NCBI GenBank assembly: GCA_951230915.1
Contig: OX579639.1
Coordinates: 16,988,001-17,052,000 of the forward strand
Direction of reading: 5' to 3'
Length of the DNA stretch: 64,000 nt
DNA from: Antitrichia curtipendula
Taxonomy: Eukaryota; Streptophyta; Bryopsida; Hypnales; Leucodontaceae
Part shown: positions 37,557 to 50,200 of the stretch, piece by piece
How positions within the stretch are numbered: the first letter of the stretch is position 1
How the letters are laid out: every line of letters starts with the position of its first letter
The notes under the pieces: generated by a model
What the model saw: only the letters and a program-made list of their open reading frames with translations
The model's database searches: none
Told to the model about the DNA's origin: nothing
Position numbers and translations under genes: made by a program

Positions 37557-37662
37557 AGATCTCACCGTAACAAACAAAACAAACCCTGCTATAGGTTGTT
37601 TTGTACATCCATTACCTTAAGTTAGATTGTTTGTTTTGTTTTGTTTGTTATAGTGAGATCTC
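37557..37662. repeat. Foldback with AGATCTCAC ends
   Basis: The left arm 37557-37583 (AGATCTCACCGTAACAAAC...) and right arm about 37636-37662 (...GTTTGTTATAGTGAGATCT) are inverted copies around a 52-base loop. A related left arm with an expanded (CAAA)n run lies at about 57210-57250. This suggests a small dispersed MITE family. Confidence 0.65.
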
Positions 37663-39123
37663 TAGAACTGTACATTATTTGGTCACATTCTTGGTACCAC
37701 CAAAAGTGCTCTATGAAGAGGGGTGCACAAGCTTTGTTTCGTGGTGTTTGGACATATTGTATGAAAGTTATTGAATTTCAAATTTTTTATGAGTTAAAAA
37801 ATTAAAAAAATAATTTTATTTTTATTTTGACTGTGGCAATAGCACGGGGCACAATAGCGAGGTTCTATACACCAAAAAAATAGGGATAAGTCTATGCTTT
37901 TGAGCCCATGCATTCATAGAAATTAAATACATGTATACTTGTATGAGATCTATAATCTTCATGGATTCCATTTTGTATTTGTCAAAAATAAAGCTTTGCC
38001 CTTGCCACACAATATTGTACCCTATCTAATTGCCTTGAATCTTACGTAGGGTCCATGCATTAATTGAATGCTCTTCCACAATGCAATTTCTAATGATACT
38101 TTTGAGACCATGTTCAATTAGGCCATGAAACAAAATAGAAACTCAAGGAAAGTTTGGCTCATTTACTTTTCAAAATCAACCATGGCTTGTAGAAAATTCA
38201 ACACAATTGTGCGTACATGATACTCAAAAGTTGAGTTTTTTGAACTCAACCAAAATTCCCAATCCTTGTATCAATGCAAAGAGTGCAAGCATGAAATGAC
38301 AATACCTCATAAGCAATTTGTTGACAGCTCACACAAGCTTTGCCAACCAAGATGAAAGTATATACTGAGTACATTTCCCAAACCAGCATCCAATTGGATA
38401 TTTTAGACCAAATTTCCCTGAAACTAAGTCTCTATTTTAAAAGAAGATTCTCAAATTATCCATAGTCTTGATTCAAATTAATTTTGATAGAAATCACAGG
38501 AGTTTAGTATCTTCCTTTTTAAATGTCGAGAATGTCACAAAATAATCGAATTGCAACCCTATTCATCAAGGTTGTATATAAATCCTTCAGTTATCGCAAA
38601 TTTTACATTCATCTCTCATACACTGAGGAAGAGCTTGCATCCGAAAATCATTTATTACCCCTAACTTCTGCCCTCAATACGATTATACCGGAAACGACGA
38701 TACCAACAATTAAGTGCGTATTTTATTGATTCACATTATCTTTGAACAATCACCTAATATATTTGGTTTAGGTTAGTGTATTCTAGATACTAAATGGATG
38801 AGTGGCATCATTTAGCATTACCAGGAATGAGTGTTTGATTCAGCGAAATAGTACATACTGGCAACCATTTTCAGCAACATGATTAATACAAAGCAATTCA
38901 AAAGAATTACAAGGTTTGCTTCATCTCAAACCCTCACTACAGTCTGTCTAACAAACAATCTTCAAAAGAAAACATGATCCAAACGAAGGGTTGTAAACCA
39001 CTGTAGCTTCCAAGCAGTTCCAGCAGTCAACGCTGTGAACGGATATTTCAGCAGCTTGTTATGTAAGCATTGTATCTAGTAAAGAATAAAATTGAATGAA
39101 GACAACAAAACTGTCATACCACA
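37663..39123. other. Intergenic sequence and probable REX1-B 3' UTR
   Basis: No gene is supported; the ORF at 38523-38729 has no recognisable feature. The last few hundred bases before 39124 are likely the 3' UTR of the minus-strand REX1-B gene. Confidence 0.45.
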
Positions 39124-41317
39124 CTAGGCAACACCACTGGAAGCAAGTTCATACCGAACCTCCTCCATGTATTCATGGATTGCTGTTCTTGCTTCTTGCA
39201 AGGCCTGTGTGGCTTCTTTGTAAGCGGCATCAAACTCAGCATCTGCTTCAGCAAGTTCCAAAGCACTGCTCTCTTCCTCGTGACTGTGAGAACACTGGTG
39301 GTGGACTTCCTCATCTGCATGTGCCTGGGCACGGTCGGAGGGCTTGCCAGCCTTCCGCAAAACTTGCAGAGTCGCAGTCTGGGAAGACCATGGTCAACGT
39401 CAGATTTATATGCTTTTTACACAAAGATGCAAGATCCGAAGTTGTAAAGTGTCAACCAAACTCATCAAGTCTGAAAATGGGGAATATTTTTATCTCATGT
39501 ATAAAACCTACTGGGTACTCACTTGACCCTGTAGTACACTCAACCCTCTCTCATTACACTCTGCAATTGCACATACCCTAAGAATCTCCCGTTGAATACA
39601 AATATAATTGGACGATTTCCACATTTCAAGTTGTGAACAAATGTCCAGCTGCACTTCGAAGTCCGTCGTCCAGTGCAATTAGAGAGGGTTGCGAATACAC
39701 AAATTGCTCTGCAACACTTACCATTTTCAAATTCTGCTTTTCTTGAGCTTGCACGTCTTTGAGTATATCTGCGAGATCTTGCCTACCAATGTCTGGTTCT
39801 CGTAAAGCTGTTTGAATATCAATCACCTGAGTTTTATGATAACAGGGTGACCATTATCAGTTAGCAAGGCCCTAAAATTGCTTTCTTGGGATGTGTCTGA
39901 AGATGTATGATTCTGACAGGCTAACCCCGACTCAGAAAGATCACAAAAATAATCCAAAGTGCTCCGAGGAAGTTTCTGTCACTGATCATTTGCGCTTCTA
40001 TTCTCTTCGGATTCAAGAATCATTGCATCGGAAATTGATCAATTTGGGACATACCTGTCTTGAGCAGTCGTTAAAAGCAGTGGTGATCCGGCCACAGAGC
40101 TGCTGAAAGGCAACCTCTGACCCCGTCTTTAGGTAATCCGTAAATCCACTGCAAACTTGCAACGCATACCCTTAGCAACTGAACTAAGGAACATGCAAGG
40201 AAACAATACGAAAAGAAAGTCAAGCTGAGATACTTCTGACATTCAACATCTTACAAGAATAATTCTCTGGCTCTCATTATTATAACCTGATGATACGACA
40301 TTGCAAATGATACTGGCACCAGATTCAAGATTGGTAATTCAGTTTGCTTTATTCTCGGAGTAAATAAGGTAGAGAATACTGAAACCGATAAGAACCTATT
40401 TCTATTTTCTACTTAGTACGTATTGAGAAACATAATGTACACAATTTGTAGATGACAGAAAAAGGTGAGATAAGGCTTTAAAACTTCGACAATTCATAAA
40501 ATATTCTAAGAATATCCAAAAATGCGTTCTATATAATTTCAGCCCACAAAACTTCTAATCTATCACCCTCATGTTCTCCTCGAAGTATATCAAACATGCA
40601 CGTATGAGAAACTGCTTAAAGGAACGGGATAGTACCCATTACATTATATTCCAAATGCTAAGAATCGATTCTATTCCAAACACAACAAACATGAAGTTGC
40701 CTCTCTAAGTAAGAGAAAACTACCTCTGAAGTATTGCGTAAAGTCCAGCCCTTTGCTCTTGCACTTTCAGAAACTCTCTCAACAGCTGCATCAAGAAATG
40801 ACATTCACCACATGAAACTCAAATACAATAAAATTCCAATGCATTTTATCACAGAGGACTCACAGTTCCCAAACATCAACCGCCTTGCAGAACCCTAATT
40901 TATGGATAGGATCTTGCTTCTACTCCCTGCTATGAAACCTCTACGTGCTGAGCTGAACGGGTTACAATTGTTGGATATAGAGTAAAACCCTAAACCTGGT
41001 GACTAAATTGAGAAGGCAAATTCTAAGGGGTTTCAAATGCTCTAGTGTTTTCCAGTCTTTGAATTTCCTAACTGAATGAAGCGTGATGCGCGTCAGTACT
41101 TACAGAACTGTCTTTCTATTTGCGAAATCTCAGAATTAAAACATTTCACGGGTGGAATTAATACGGATAGAACCGCCTACAGCTACTAATTTCATCACAT
41201 CGTCACGGTTGGAAAAAAGAAGAATTGCGATGAATTTCCAAGTGACATTACAATTCACGCACTTACTCTTTGCTGCGATTCTCCACTGTCTTGCGCGCCC
41301 TCCGCATTGTTCTCCAT
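39124..41317 (-). CDS. REX1B: REX1-B domain protein (required for excision 1-B)
   Basis: The protein belongs to the small conserved family named after Chlamydomonas REX1, a locus needed for excision repair of UV damage; human REX1BD is a member. Its biochemical role is not known. Exons on the minus strand: 41317-41267, 40785-40724, 40148-40055, 39826-39722, 39378-39124. They join in phase with GT-AG signals to 188 aa. Conserved parts are LLREFLKVQEQRAGLY (18-33), then GSEVAFQQLCGRITTAF (46-62), then RQDLADILKDVQAQE followed by KQNLKM|TATLQVL across the last junction. The C-terminus is an acidic, Ala/Glu-rich predicted helix preceded by a His-rich HHQCSHSHEEE patch. It starts at the first ATG of the frame. 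The gene appears complete. The match rests on remembered family motifs. Confidence 0.82.
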
Positions 41318-42030
41318 CGTTTGCTGCAATATGCTCAGCACTCCACTCTTTTGAATCAACAGAGAATAAAGCTGAGAGTGATCAAGCTGTGAGAAGAAAT
41401 GCAAATTGCTTCAGTGAGTTTGCTAAAATTATGAAAAAATCTGTGCAGCAAATGCAGTTTCTCAAGGGATTGTGGAAGAGAGAGACAGAGTGCGCGGTTT
41501 CAATCGCAGTTCTACGCGTTATGTTACGCCCTGTTTCACCCAAACCTCTTTAATGTCACATCCCTGTGGTGCGCGTGTTAATAGGGAGTTCAGCATCGTG
41601 ATAATCAATATTGTATGTAAAAGGGGTATTTAAAGACGTAATATTCAAGTTAATTCAATTAGTGGGAAGAGTTTGAAGAGTCGGCGCAAGAACAATTTAA
41701 TGAGTTTTGGATGAAAATGTGTTCTAATGTGTGTGTACATTTGAATGAAAATTGGATGAAAGTAACTGGAAGATGAAGGTAGATGAAAGTTGAATCTCAA
41801 TCATACTATTTGAGAGATTATAAAAATAGTGTAGACTTGTTTTGAAAGTATCTATCCCTGTTGTACTAGCTTGCTTTTGATTCCTTTGCATATAACTTTG
41901 GTCACTGTAACCTTTCTTTTCTTTGATTTAAAGTCAATAATTTGTAATTGGAGAGGAAAAAGTGAATTGTTTTAAAGTCAATTAAGATTAATTGTCCTTT
42001 AATAGGCATAACAATTGGTTTACTTTATTG
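41318..42030. other. REX1-B upstream region and intergenic sequence
   Basis: This holds the presumed REX1-B promoter and AT-rich sequence up to the Copia insertion. No clear core motif was identified. The plus-strand ORF 41152-41553 overlaps the first REX1-B exon and is a shadow. Confidence 0.45.
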
Positions 42031-42035
42031 GTATT
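42031..42035. repeat. Copia target-site duplication, left copy (GTATT)
   Basis: It directly precedes the TG of the left LTR and is identical to 50892-50896 after the right LTR. Removing the element leaves TTTATTG-GTATT-GTTGAA as the ancestral site. Confidence 0.9.
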
Positions 42036-42339
42036 TGTTGAGAATAAAATACAAAACGAAATTGCAAAGCAAATAAGAACACTCAAAATACACTCAAAGA
42101 ATACTAAACTTCATTAGGGAGTTTGAAGCAGGGTTGTCTTGTCGGATAGGTTTTCGGGTTTCGGTGACGTATTAGACGTGTTGCGTCGCGTGTCGTATAT
42201 GACATGTGTCAAATATAGGCAACAAATGCGTCGCAAAAAATTTTAGGGTTTTGAAGTATTTTACCCCATGGTAAATGGATTTGTTCTACGTGTCTGGTTG
42301 TCCGCAGTGACGTGGAAAGACAGAACCACGTCAACTTGG

Positions 42340-43320
42340 GTGACTGCGGGTTAGGGCGCGTGCGGGTCGGGGTAGGACGACCGCGGGTCCAAAAACCAGG
42401 GCGACTGCAGCTTTTGGAAGTGGGGCGACTTCGGGTCTGCATGGGCGACTTCGGATCCATAGTCTATAGGCGACCGCGGGTGGGGGCTGGATTGGGCGAC
42501 TTCGGGTACCGAGTGTGTGGGCCATTGCGACTACGTGTCAGGGGCGACTGTAGGTCCAAGGGCGACCTCGCCTTGGGCGACCGCCGGTAGGGAGAGTCCC
42601 TTTCTGCCCAAATGAAGGAATGGAGGAGACTTCGGGTCTTGGGCGACCTCGGGTAGTCCCACCACCACCCTAGGTCGCCCAAGACAAGAGGTCGCCTACC
42701 CGCAGTCGCCTAGACCTAAAATCGCTCCTTAAACACAAAATTTGACCAATTTTGAGAAAAAGACAAAAGAAGGGCTCCCACCACCACTCGAGGTCGCCCA
42801 AGACAAGAGGTCGCCCTAAGAGGTCGCCCAAAACAAGAGTTCTCCTACCCGAAGTCGCCTAGACTCGAAATCGCTCCTTAAATACAAAATTTGACCTATT
42901 TTGAGACAAAGACAAAAGAAGGGCTCCCACCACCACCCGAGATCGCCCAAGACAAGAGATCGCCCAAGACAAGAGGTCGTCTATCCGCAGTCGCCTAGAC
43001 CCGAAATCGCTCCTTAAACACAAAATTTGACCGATTTTGAGACTGCGGGTAGGAATACAGGGTCTATTCCCACCCGAGGTCGCCTAAGACCCGAAGTCTC
43101 CTCCATTCCTTCATTTGGGCAGAAAGGGACTCTCCCTACCCGCGGTCGCCCAAGACAAGGTAGCCCCACACCCGAGGTCGGCCATGACCCGAGGTCTCTA
43201 ATGACCCTCCATTTAGGAAGGAAGAGAGGGTCTATCCCTACCCGCGGTCGCCCAACACCCGAAGTCTCCAGTATCTCTCCGTTTGGGCAGAAAGAGAAAG
43301 TCTCTCCATCTCTTGGCTTG
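42340..43320. repeat. Left subterminal GC-rich array of the nested hAT-like element
   Basis: Units with CGAGGTCGCCCAAGACAAG and AAATCGCTCCTTAAACACAA recur about three times (near 42709, 42850 and 42990), with units of the type found at 200-1160 at 42580-42650 and 43050-43300. The orientation switches within the array at about 42660, making a local palindrome (GGTAGTCCCACCACCACCC region). Spurious ORFs arise on both strands. Confidence 0.8.
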
Positions 43321-43668
43321 ACCTTTTGTACTATGTTTGTATTCATTGTTTAAATCTAATTTCCGTGTCCATGAATTCTTCTATGGAAGATTGGTCATTT
43401 ACTTTCTTCTATATGAATACCAACTACTTGAAGTAAAAACCACTTCACATTTATTTCTAAAAAAATGTTCAATATAAGTTGGCTCAAGATTAAATTTAAA
43501 TCAAAATGGATAATAGCTCAAAGATGAAATCAAAATACAATAATCCAATTGTAAAATAATTGTAACAACAAAATTAAATCCTTCGACAAGTCAATTTATT
43601 GAAATTGCAATCCAAAATGATAGCATAAATCCCTAAAGGACAATTGTCCATTGAACATCCAACTGAAA

Positions 43669-44200
43669 GGCTTAAGGCATGTACAAGTGAATAGCAAAGT
43701 AATACAATGTCAATAGTGAATTATAATTTGGTGCAATGTAAAAGGTCTTCCCAAACCCTAAACCCTAAACCCTAATATCAAGTTTATTAATTTTGTATGC
43801 CATGCCTAGAGTTATGTAATCCCACTTCTTTTGCTTCTTTATGAAGAAGTCACCTAAATATATAGAAGTGACATCCATATTTTATTTTTCATTGTGAATT
43901 TTTTTCAATTCAATGGCCTTTCCCCTAATATGTAATTTTGAATAAAATGAAGCAAATGGTACATGACTATAATGAATGGTGGAGGAGAAAGTAATAAAAT
44001 GAGGAATGGATTCACTAAACCTCCATCCATTAGACCCCACATGGCCTATCTTCCACATTTTGGTGAAAAAAAAGCTTAAAAGTCTTGTAGAACCTTACTA
44101 AATTCTTAATTGTGGTAGTTGACATGTTTTTCTCAAAATTCATTTCAAAGTGTACCATGAGCATCCAAAATCAGATTTAGGAAGTGAAAAGTTTTGATCT
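43669..44200. repeat. Internal direct duplication of hAT-like element, copy 1
   Basis: It matches 44751-45281 almost base for base from GGCTTAAGGCATGTACAAG to AGTTTTGATCT. It includes a short telomere-like stretch (43752-43775, three CCCTAAA-type units). No gene is visible. Confidence 0.9.
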
Positions 44201-44750
44201 TCATATTCATGTTTTGTGGCAAGGGCTCTATTGCAAATCTTTATCTTCTTGTATCTAGGGCTCTGGTAAATGCTTTTTTTTTTATTTTTATTTTTTAAAG
44301 CTATGGTTTCCTATTTCTTTCTTGAACTAAAAAAGAAACCTTTGAAATTGAGCCTTAAAGACAAAAAAACTTGAAGAAAATACCACATTAGAACGTATTT
44401 GGAAATAAATGAAGAGAAATTATTTTAAGAAGACATTAATTGATTGGGGTTATGCATATTATGCCCTTTACATTCATATTTTTGGGTGATTAAGATTGTA
44501 GTTTTGAAATGTGATAACAAGATTAGAAGGCTTCAAATCAATTTCATATAGGTGAGAAGTGACAACCTCTTTATCAAACTTTAGAATCCTTCAACTCATA
44601 AATGATATTGTTGTATTTCCTTTTTCTACATGATCTCTCACATGTCCAATTTGGGATTTGTATGGATATGAGTTAATTAAATTTGATAAAAATATTTTCA
44701 AACATTGGTTTTAGGATAAATTTAGAGCAAATTCAAAGAAGCTCTGAAGA

Positions 44751-45281
44751 GGCCTAAGGCATGTATAAGTGAATAGCAAAGTAATACAATGCCAATAGTG
44801 AATTATAATTTGGTGCAATGTAAAAGGTCTTCCCAAACCCTAAACCCTAAACCCTAATATCAAGTTTATTAATTTTGTATGCCATGCCTAGAGTTATGTA
44901 ATCCCACTTCTTTTGCTTCTTTATGAAGAAGTCACCTAAATATATAGAAGTGACATCCATATTTTATTTTCATTGTGAATTTTTTTCAATTCAATGGCCT
45001 TTCCCCTAATATGTAATTTTGAATAAAATGAAGTAAATGGTGCATGACTAAAATGAATGGTGGAGGAGAAAGTAATAAAATGAGGAATGGATTCACTAAA
45101 CCTCCATCCATTAGACCCCACATGGCCTATCTTCCACATTTTGGTGAAAAAAAAGCTTAAAAGTCTTGTAGAACCTTACTAAATTCTTAATTGTGGTAGT
45201 TGACATGTTTTTCTCAAAATTCATTTCAAAGTGTACCATGAGCATCCAAAATCAGATTTAGGAAGTGAAAGATTTTGATCT
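44751..45281. repeat. Internal direct duplication of hAT-like element, copy 2
   Basis: This is the second copy of the 43669-44200 segment, offset by about 1081 bases, with the same telomere-like stretch at 44832-44857. Downstream it runs directly into the right GC-rich array. Confidence 0.9.
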
Positions 45282-45339
45282 CTCTACTTGTGGTCACCAT
45301 GTCTTGGATCCCATGAATTTCAAACTTCAATTTCCCTCC

Positions 45340-46330
45340 TTCCTGGATCCGAGGTCGCCCCACCCGCAGTCGCCCCTACCTTGGATTCCATGAATTTCAA
45401 ACTTCAATTTTCCTCCTTCCTGGACCCGAGGTCGCCCTACCCGCGGTCGCCCCTACTGCCGATTTTGGGAATTTGAAACTTGAATTTTGTGTTTAAGGAG
45501 CGATTTCGGGTCTAGGCGACTGCGGGTAGGCCACTTCTTGTCTTGGGCGACCTCGGGTGGTGGTGGGAGCCATTCATTGGTCTTTGTCTCAAAATTGGTC
45601 GAATTTTGTGTTTAAGGAGCGATTTCGGGTCTAGGCGACTGCGGGTAGGCCACTTCTTGTCTTGGGCAACCTCGGGTGGTGGTGGGAGCCATTCATTGGT
45701 CTTTGTCTCAAAATTGGTCGAATTTTGTGTTTAAGGAGCGATTTCGGGTCCAGGCGACAGCGAGTAGGCGACCTCTTGTCTTGGGCGACTTCGGGTGGTG
45801 GTGGGAGCCATTCATTTGTCTTTGTCTCAAAATTGGTCAAATTTTGTGTTTAAGGAGCGATTTCGGGTCTAGGCGACTGCGGGTAGGCGACCTCTTGTCT
45901 TGGGCGACCTCTTAAGGCGACCTCTTAAGGCGACCTCTTGTCTTAAGCGACCTCTTGTCTTGGGCGACCTCGGGTGGTGGTGGGAGCCCTTCTTTTGTCT
46001 TTGTCTCAAAATTGGTCCAATTTTGTGTTTAAGGAGCGATTTCGGGTCTAGGCAACTACGGGTAGGCGACTTCTTGTCTTGGGCGACCTTCGGTCTAGCT
46101 TGGGCGATTGCGGGTCCAAGAGTCTACCCGAAGTTGCCTCAGCCGCGGTCTCCTTTATCCACATTCTCCCATACCCATGTTATTCTACCCGCGGTCGCCT
46201 ACACTCGTGTTCTCCTACCCGCGCTCGCCCCCACCCGAGGTCGCCCTTACATGAAGTTGCCCCTACCCGCGGTCGCTGTGTACCCGAAGTCGCCCGTCCA
46301 CGTCACACCCGCATGCGCCTCTAAAATGTG
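45340..46330. repeat. Right subterminal array of the hAT-like element with 119-bp period
   Basis: The landmark AATTTTGTGTTTAAGGAGC starts at 45483, 45602, 45721, 45840 and 46019, giving intervals of 119, 119, 119 and 179 (119 plus a 60-base insertion of short CGACCTCTTAAGG units). Each unit carries GGGCGACCTCGGGTGGTGG. The array is inverted relative to the left one. Open frames here are repeat artefacts. Confidence 0.9.
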
Positions 46331-47228
46331 CCACGCGGACGCCACATGGCATCCACGTGGCTTAGGTAAAAGGGGGATAATTTATTAAAAAGTCAAAGAT
46401 AAATTTGATTTTATGTGACGTCGCGGAGGGTCTACCAGATGTCGCGTGACGTCTGTCTGTCGCAATGTCGCCAAGTCGCGCAGAACAACCCTGGTTTGAA
46501 GTATATACAATGAAGAAAGGAGAGAGACAATGAATAGTTGTCTTCTCCTATTGGTCATGAGGAATTCACCTTATCCTCATGACATGTGTCACTCACCATA
46601 TTATGGTGAACGTTCACACTACAATTCTTAACACTCCTCCTCGCTTGACATAATATTAGTAAATCAAAATAAAATAATATAATCGATATGAGCTGGTTGA
46701 TGTAAGCAATAAAATCGACTAAATGTCGATTTCGGTCGCCAAGTCGTGGACTTGGTCGACTGGTTTCATACGTCGGTGGTTAACCGACTGGTCCGCGGTT
46801 CGATCCTTGTCGGCCTCATTGACTAGTTTGGGAAACCCGCGGCTTGGCATGCTAGTGAGGCAGGAATAACAGTCGACCCGCTATCCCACCCCTGAGCTGT
46901 GATGTGACAAGATGCAGGACACCCCAAGATGGTTAATAAGCTCCAACATTGAACCCCAAACCGTGGTTCTCACCACGACCCCACCTTTTGCTATTCGAAA
47001 ATTTCCGTAATCTTAAAGATTTACGGTTGTTGCCTCATTAAAACCTTATTTGGAAAAACCTTGGTTATATTCAAGGATAAAACCACAGATGAAGGAAAAA
47101 GAGTACAACTCCTTTATCAATCCATTCTCATAGTAAAACCCAATGGGAAAAATCTATGGAAGGATATCAAAAGGATCAATAAATTTCATAATAAAAATCT
47201 ATTGAATTTCTTGTTCCAAAATGCTAAG

Positions 47229-50200
47229 TCACCTCATTCCAATATCTTGGACAAGTCGACGATGGGTAGATGATGGAAGAGCCTTGGTAAAAAGATCAGC
47301 AAGATTATTTGCTGATGCAATCTTCTTAATTTCAAGTACTTTGTCGGTAATCAAATCATTAGTATAGGTGAAATATTTTGGATCAATATGCTTTGTGCGA
47401 TCACCTTTAATAAAATCTGCTTGCATTTGAGTAACACAAGCACTATTGTCTTCGTATAAAATGGTTGGAGAATTATCATAAAATAATCCACAGTTTGTTC
47501 GAATGAACTTATCAATCGATCTTAACCAGATGCATTCTCGAGATGCTTCATGTAAAGCAATAATTTCTGCATGATTTGATGATGTTGCAGTAATAATCTG
47601 CTTTACAGATTTCCAAGATATTGCAGCTCCATGTCGTAAGAAAACATAGCCCGTTTGAAATTTAGATGTTGCAGGATCAGTTCTATATCCAGCATCAGCA
47701 TATCCAACTAATGTTGGATTCACTGATCGAGAGTAATGTAGTCCCAAATCTTCAGTTCCTTTCAAATAACGAAAAAGATGTTTGATATCATTCCAATGTC
47801 GTAGTATAGGCCGGGAACTATGCCTTGCTAGGACACTAACTGTAAATGCAATGTCAGGCCTAGTAGACGTAGCCAAATACAAAAGTGCTCCAACCGCTGT
47901 GAGGTATGGATATTGTTCACCCAATGTTTCCTCCTCCTCCTCGCAGGGGCGATAGGGATCATCTTCTTTTGCACTACGACCAACCATAGGTATAGACAAC
48001 GGATAGGCGTCAATCATAGTGAATCTTTTGAGGATTCGATTGATATAGGTGGACTGTGAAAGAAAAATGCTACCATCTTTTATATGAAGAATTTGTAAAC
48101 CATTGCAAAATGTAGTTTTCCCAAGTAACTTCATCTCAAATTCACGAATGAGAAGCTGAGTGGCTGCAGTACATGCAGATTTGGTGCCCACAAGGTTTAA
48201 GTCATCAACATAAACGGCAATAATAACAAATCCATCTTTGTCTTTTTTAATAAAGAGATATGGAAGTAAGGCATCATTTATAAAACCATGTTCAATAAGA
48301 AATTGCCGGAGTCGTTGATACCACATACGTCCAGATTGTTTCAAACTATATAAGGCACATTGTAATTTAACGCCACGATATTTGCCTGAGACAGATGGAC
48401 TTGAGTTGGTAGTTTCAAGACTAGGAGGAACTTTCATGTAAATATTCACATGGAGCGAGCCATAAAGATAGGTTGTCACCACATCCATGAGACACATCTC
48501 AAGATAGGCATGAACTGCCATTTCTAGAAGATACCGGAAAGTAATGGAATCCATAACTGGAGAATAAGTAATATCGTAATGAATACCAAACTTTTGTGTG
48601 AAACCTTGAGCAACCAAACGAATTTTGTAACGAATAATATGACCCTTATCATTGCGTTTGCGTACAAATACCAATTTGTATCCAAGAGGTCGAGTAGTAA
48701 GATTGTCCACGATAGGTCCAAACACCTGTCTTTTGTTCAAAAAAGCATACTCCTCCTCAATAGCAGCTTTTCACTTTGGCCAATTTAAGCGACACATTGC
48801 TTCTTCAATAGTACGTAGTTTGGGATCATCTTTCTCGCAAGAAAGATTTTCCACAATCATAGAAATGAATGGTTCATCAATGTCAATACTTGCTCTGTCC
48901 CATACGTGACCAGTACCGGAGTACATCACAGATAATTCTGTGTTCAACTTTGACATTTCTTCTTGAGAAGTAGATGGATGAGTAAAATTGACAGTGGTTG
49001 CTGTAGGTAGAGAAGGATTAGCAGCATCGAAGATTGCCTTGCGTTTACGTGGTTGCTTATTTGATCCACGAGTCCGTTTGCCCATATGTTGAGGAGTAAA
49101 TACGGTTGTAGTCTCTGGTACAAAAACTCGAGCAAGAAGATTTCGAGCTTCATTCAATGGAGTTTTTGTAATTCATGGCGCATCATTAAAACCATCAAAC
49201 GTCTGATCCGCTATCTTTTGCAAATGCAAAATTTTGGCAACTTCATTTTCGGCCAAAGATGTCCGTGGATCAGGATTTGATGTAAATGTTTGAGGTGCTT
49301 GAAAAGTAAGACTTGTAGAAGTTTCTTGCATAGATGTTGCTCCTTTCAAAGATGGAAACCGACAGTTTGCAAAACGCGCACGGAGTAATGTACCAATAGA
49401 AGGGTTAATATAGCGAATAATGCTGGGAGAGTTGAATCCAACATAGATGCCTTCCTGGCGATGAGCACCAATAGTATGACGTTGAGGTTCTGCAATTGGA
49501 ACCCAAACACGACATCCAAAGACTCGCAAATGGGATACATTAGGAGCGTGTCCTGAAAGAAGTTCTTGTGAAGAAGCAATCTCCACAGATGAAGGACGGA
49601 ATCGAATTAAAGTTGCAGCATGTTGAACTGCATGTCCCCACATATATGCAGGCAAATGTGCATGAAGAAGCAAGGGCCTCGTGATGAGCTGGATCCGTTT
49701 GATAAAAGACTCCGCTAAACCATTTTGAGCATGCTCGTATGGAACGGAATATATTAAGTCAATCCCCGTAGCAGTACAATAATCTTCAAAAGATTTTGAC
49801 CGAAACTCTTGAATATTATCCATTCGTAATGTTTGGATTGGATAATTAGGGAAATGAGCTTTGAAACGGATCAATATAGAAAGTAAATTGGCAAAAGCCA
49901 AATTTCTAGATGATAATAACGATACATGCGACTGTTTGCCCGATGCATCCACCAAAACCAAAAAATATTGGAATGGTCCAGACATAGGTGATATTGAGCC
50001 ACAAATATCACCTTGTAGTCTAAATAGCATCGGTGATAATTCATGGGGAAGTTTCCATGAAAATGGCCTGGCAATCAGCTTGCCTTGTACACATGCATGA
50101 CACAATGTCATAGAATTGATATCTGCTGGCTGCAAATTATGGCCAACAACACAAAGAATAATTTTTCGAAACAAAGTTGAGCCTGGATGGCCCAGTCTTC

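Larger units (their letters stand above)
42129..46493. mobile_element. Complete hAT-like non-autonomous element (4365 bp) nested in Copia LTR
   Basis: The ends are CAGGGTTGT and ACAACCCTG, flanked by the 8-bp duplication GTTTGAAG (42121-42128 and 46494-46501). The uninterrupted GTTTGAAG site is still present once in the other LTR (50750-50757), which proves the insertion and its precise borders. An 8-bp duplication with CAGGG-type termini indicates the hAT superfamily. Inside are two GC-rich subterminal arrays in inverted orientation (42340-43320 and 45340-46330), an AT-rich centre with a 532-bp direct duplication, and no transposase frame. It inserted after the Copia did. Confidence 0.88.

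Noticed and set aside
45288..46388. Series of plus-strand ORFs including GDLGWWWEPFIGLCLK repeats
   Set aside because: They are translations of a 119-bp tandem repeat in the hAT-like element; the same words are open in other frames.
46741..46830. Functional tRNA gene
   Set aside because: B-box present, but I find no acceptor-stem pairing and no convincing cloverleaf.
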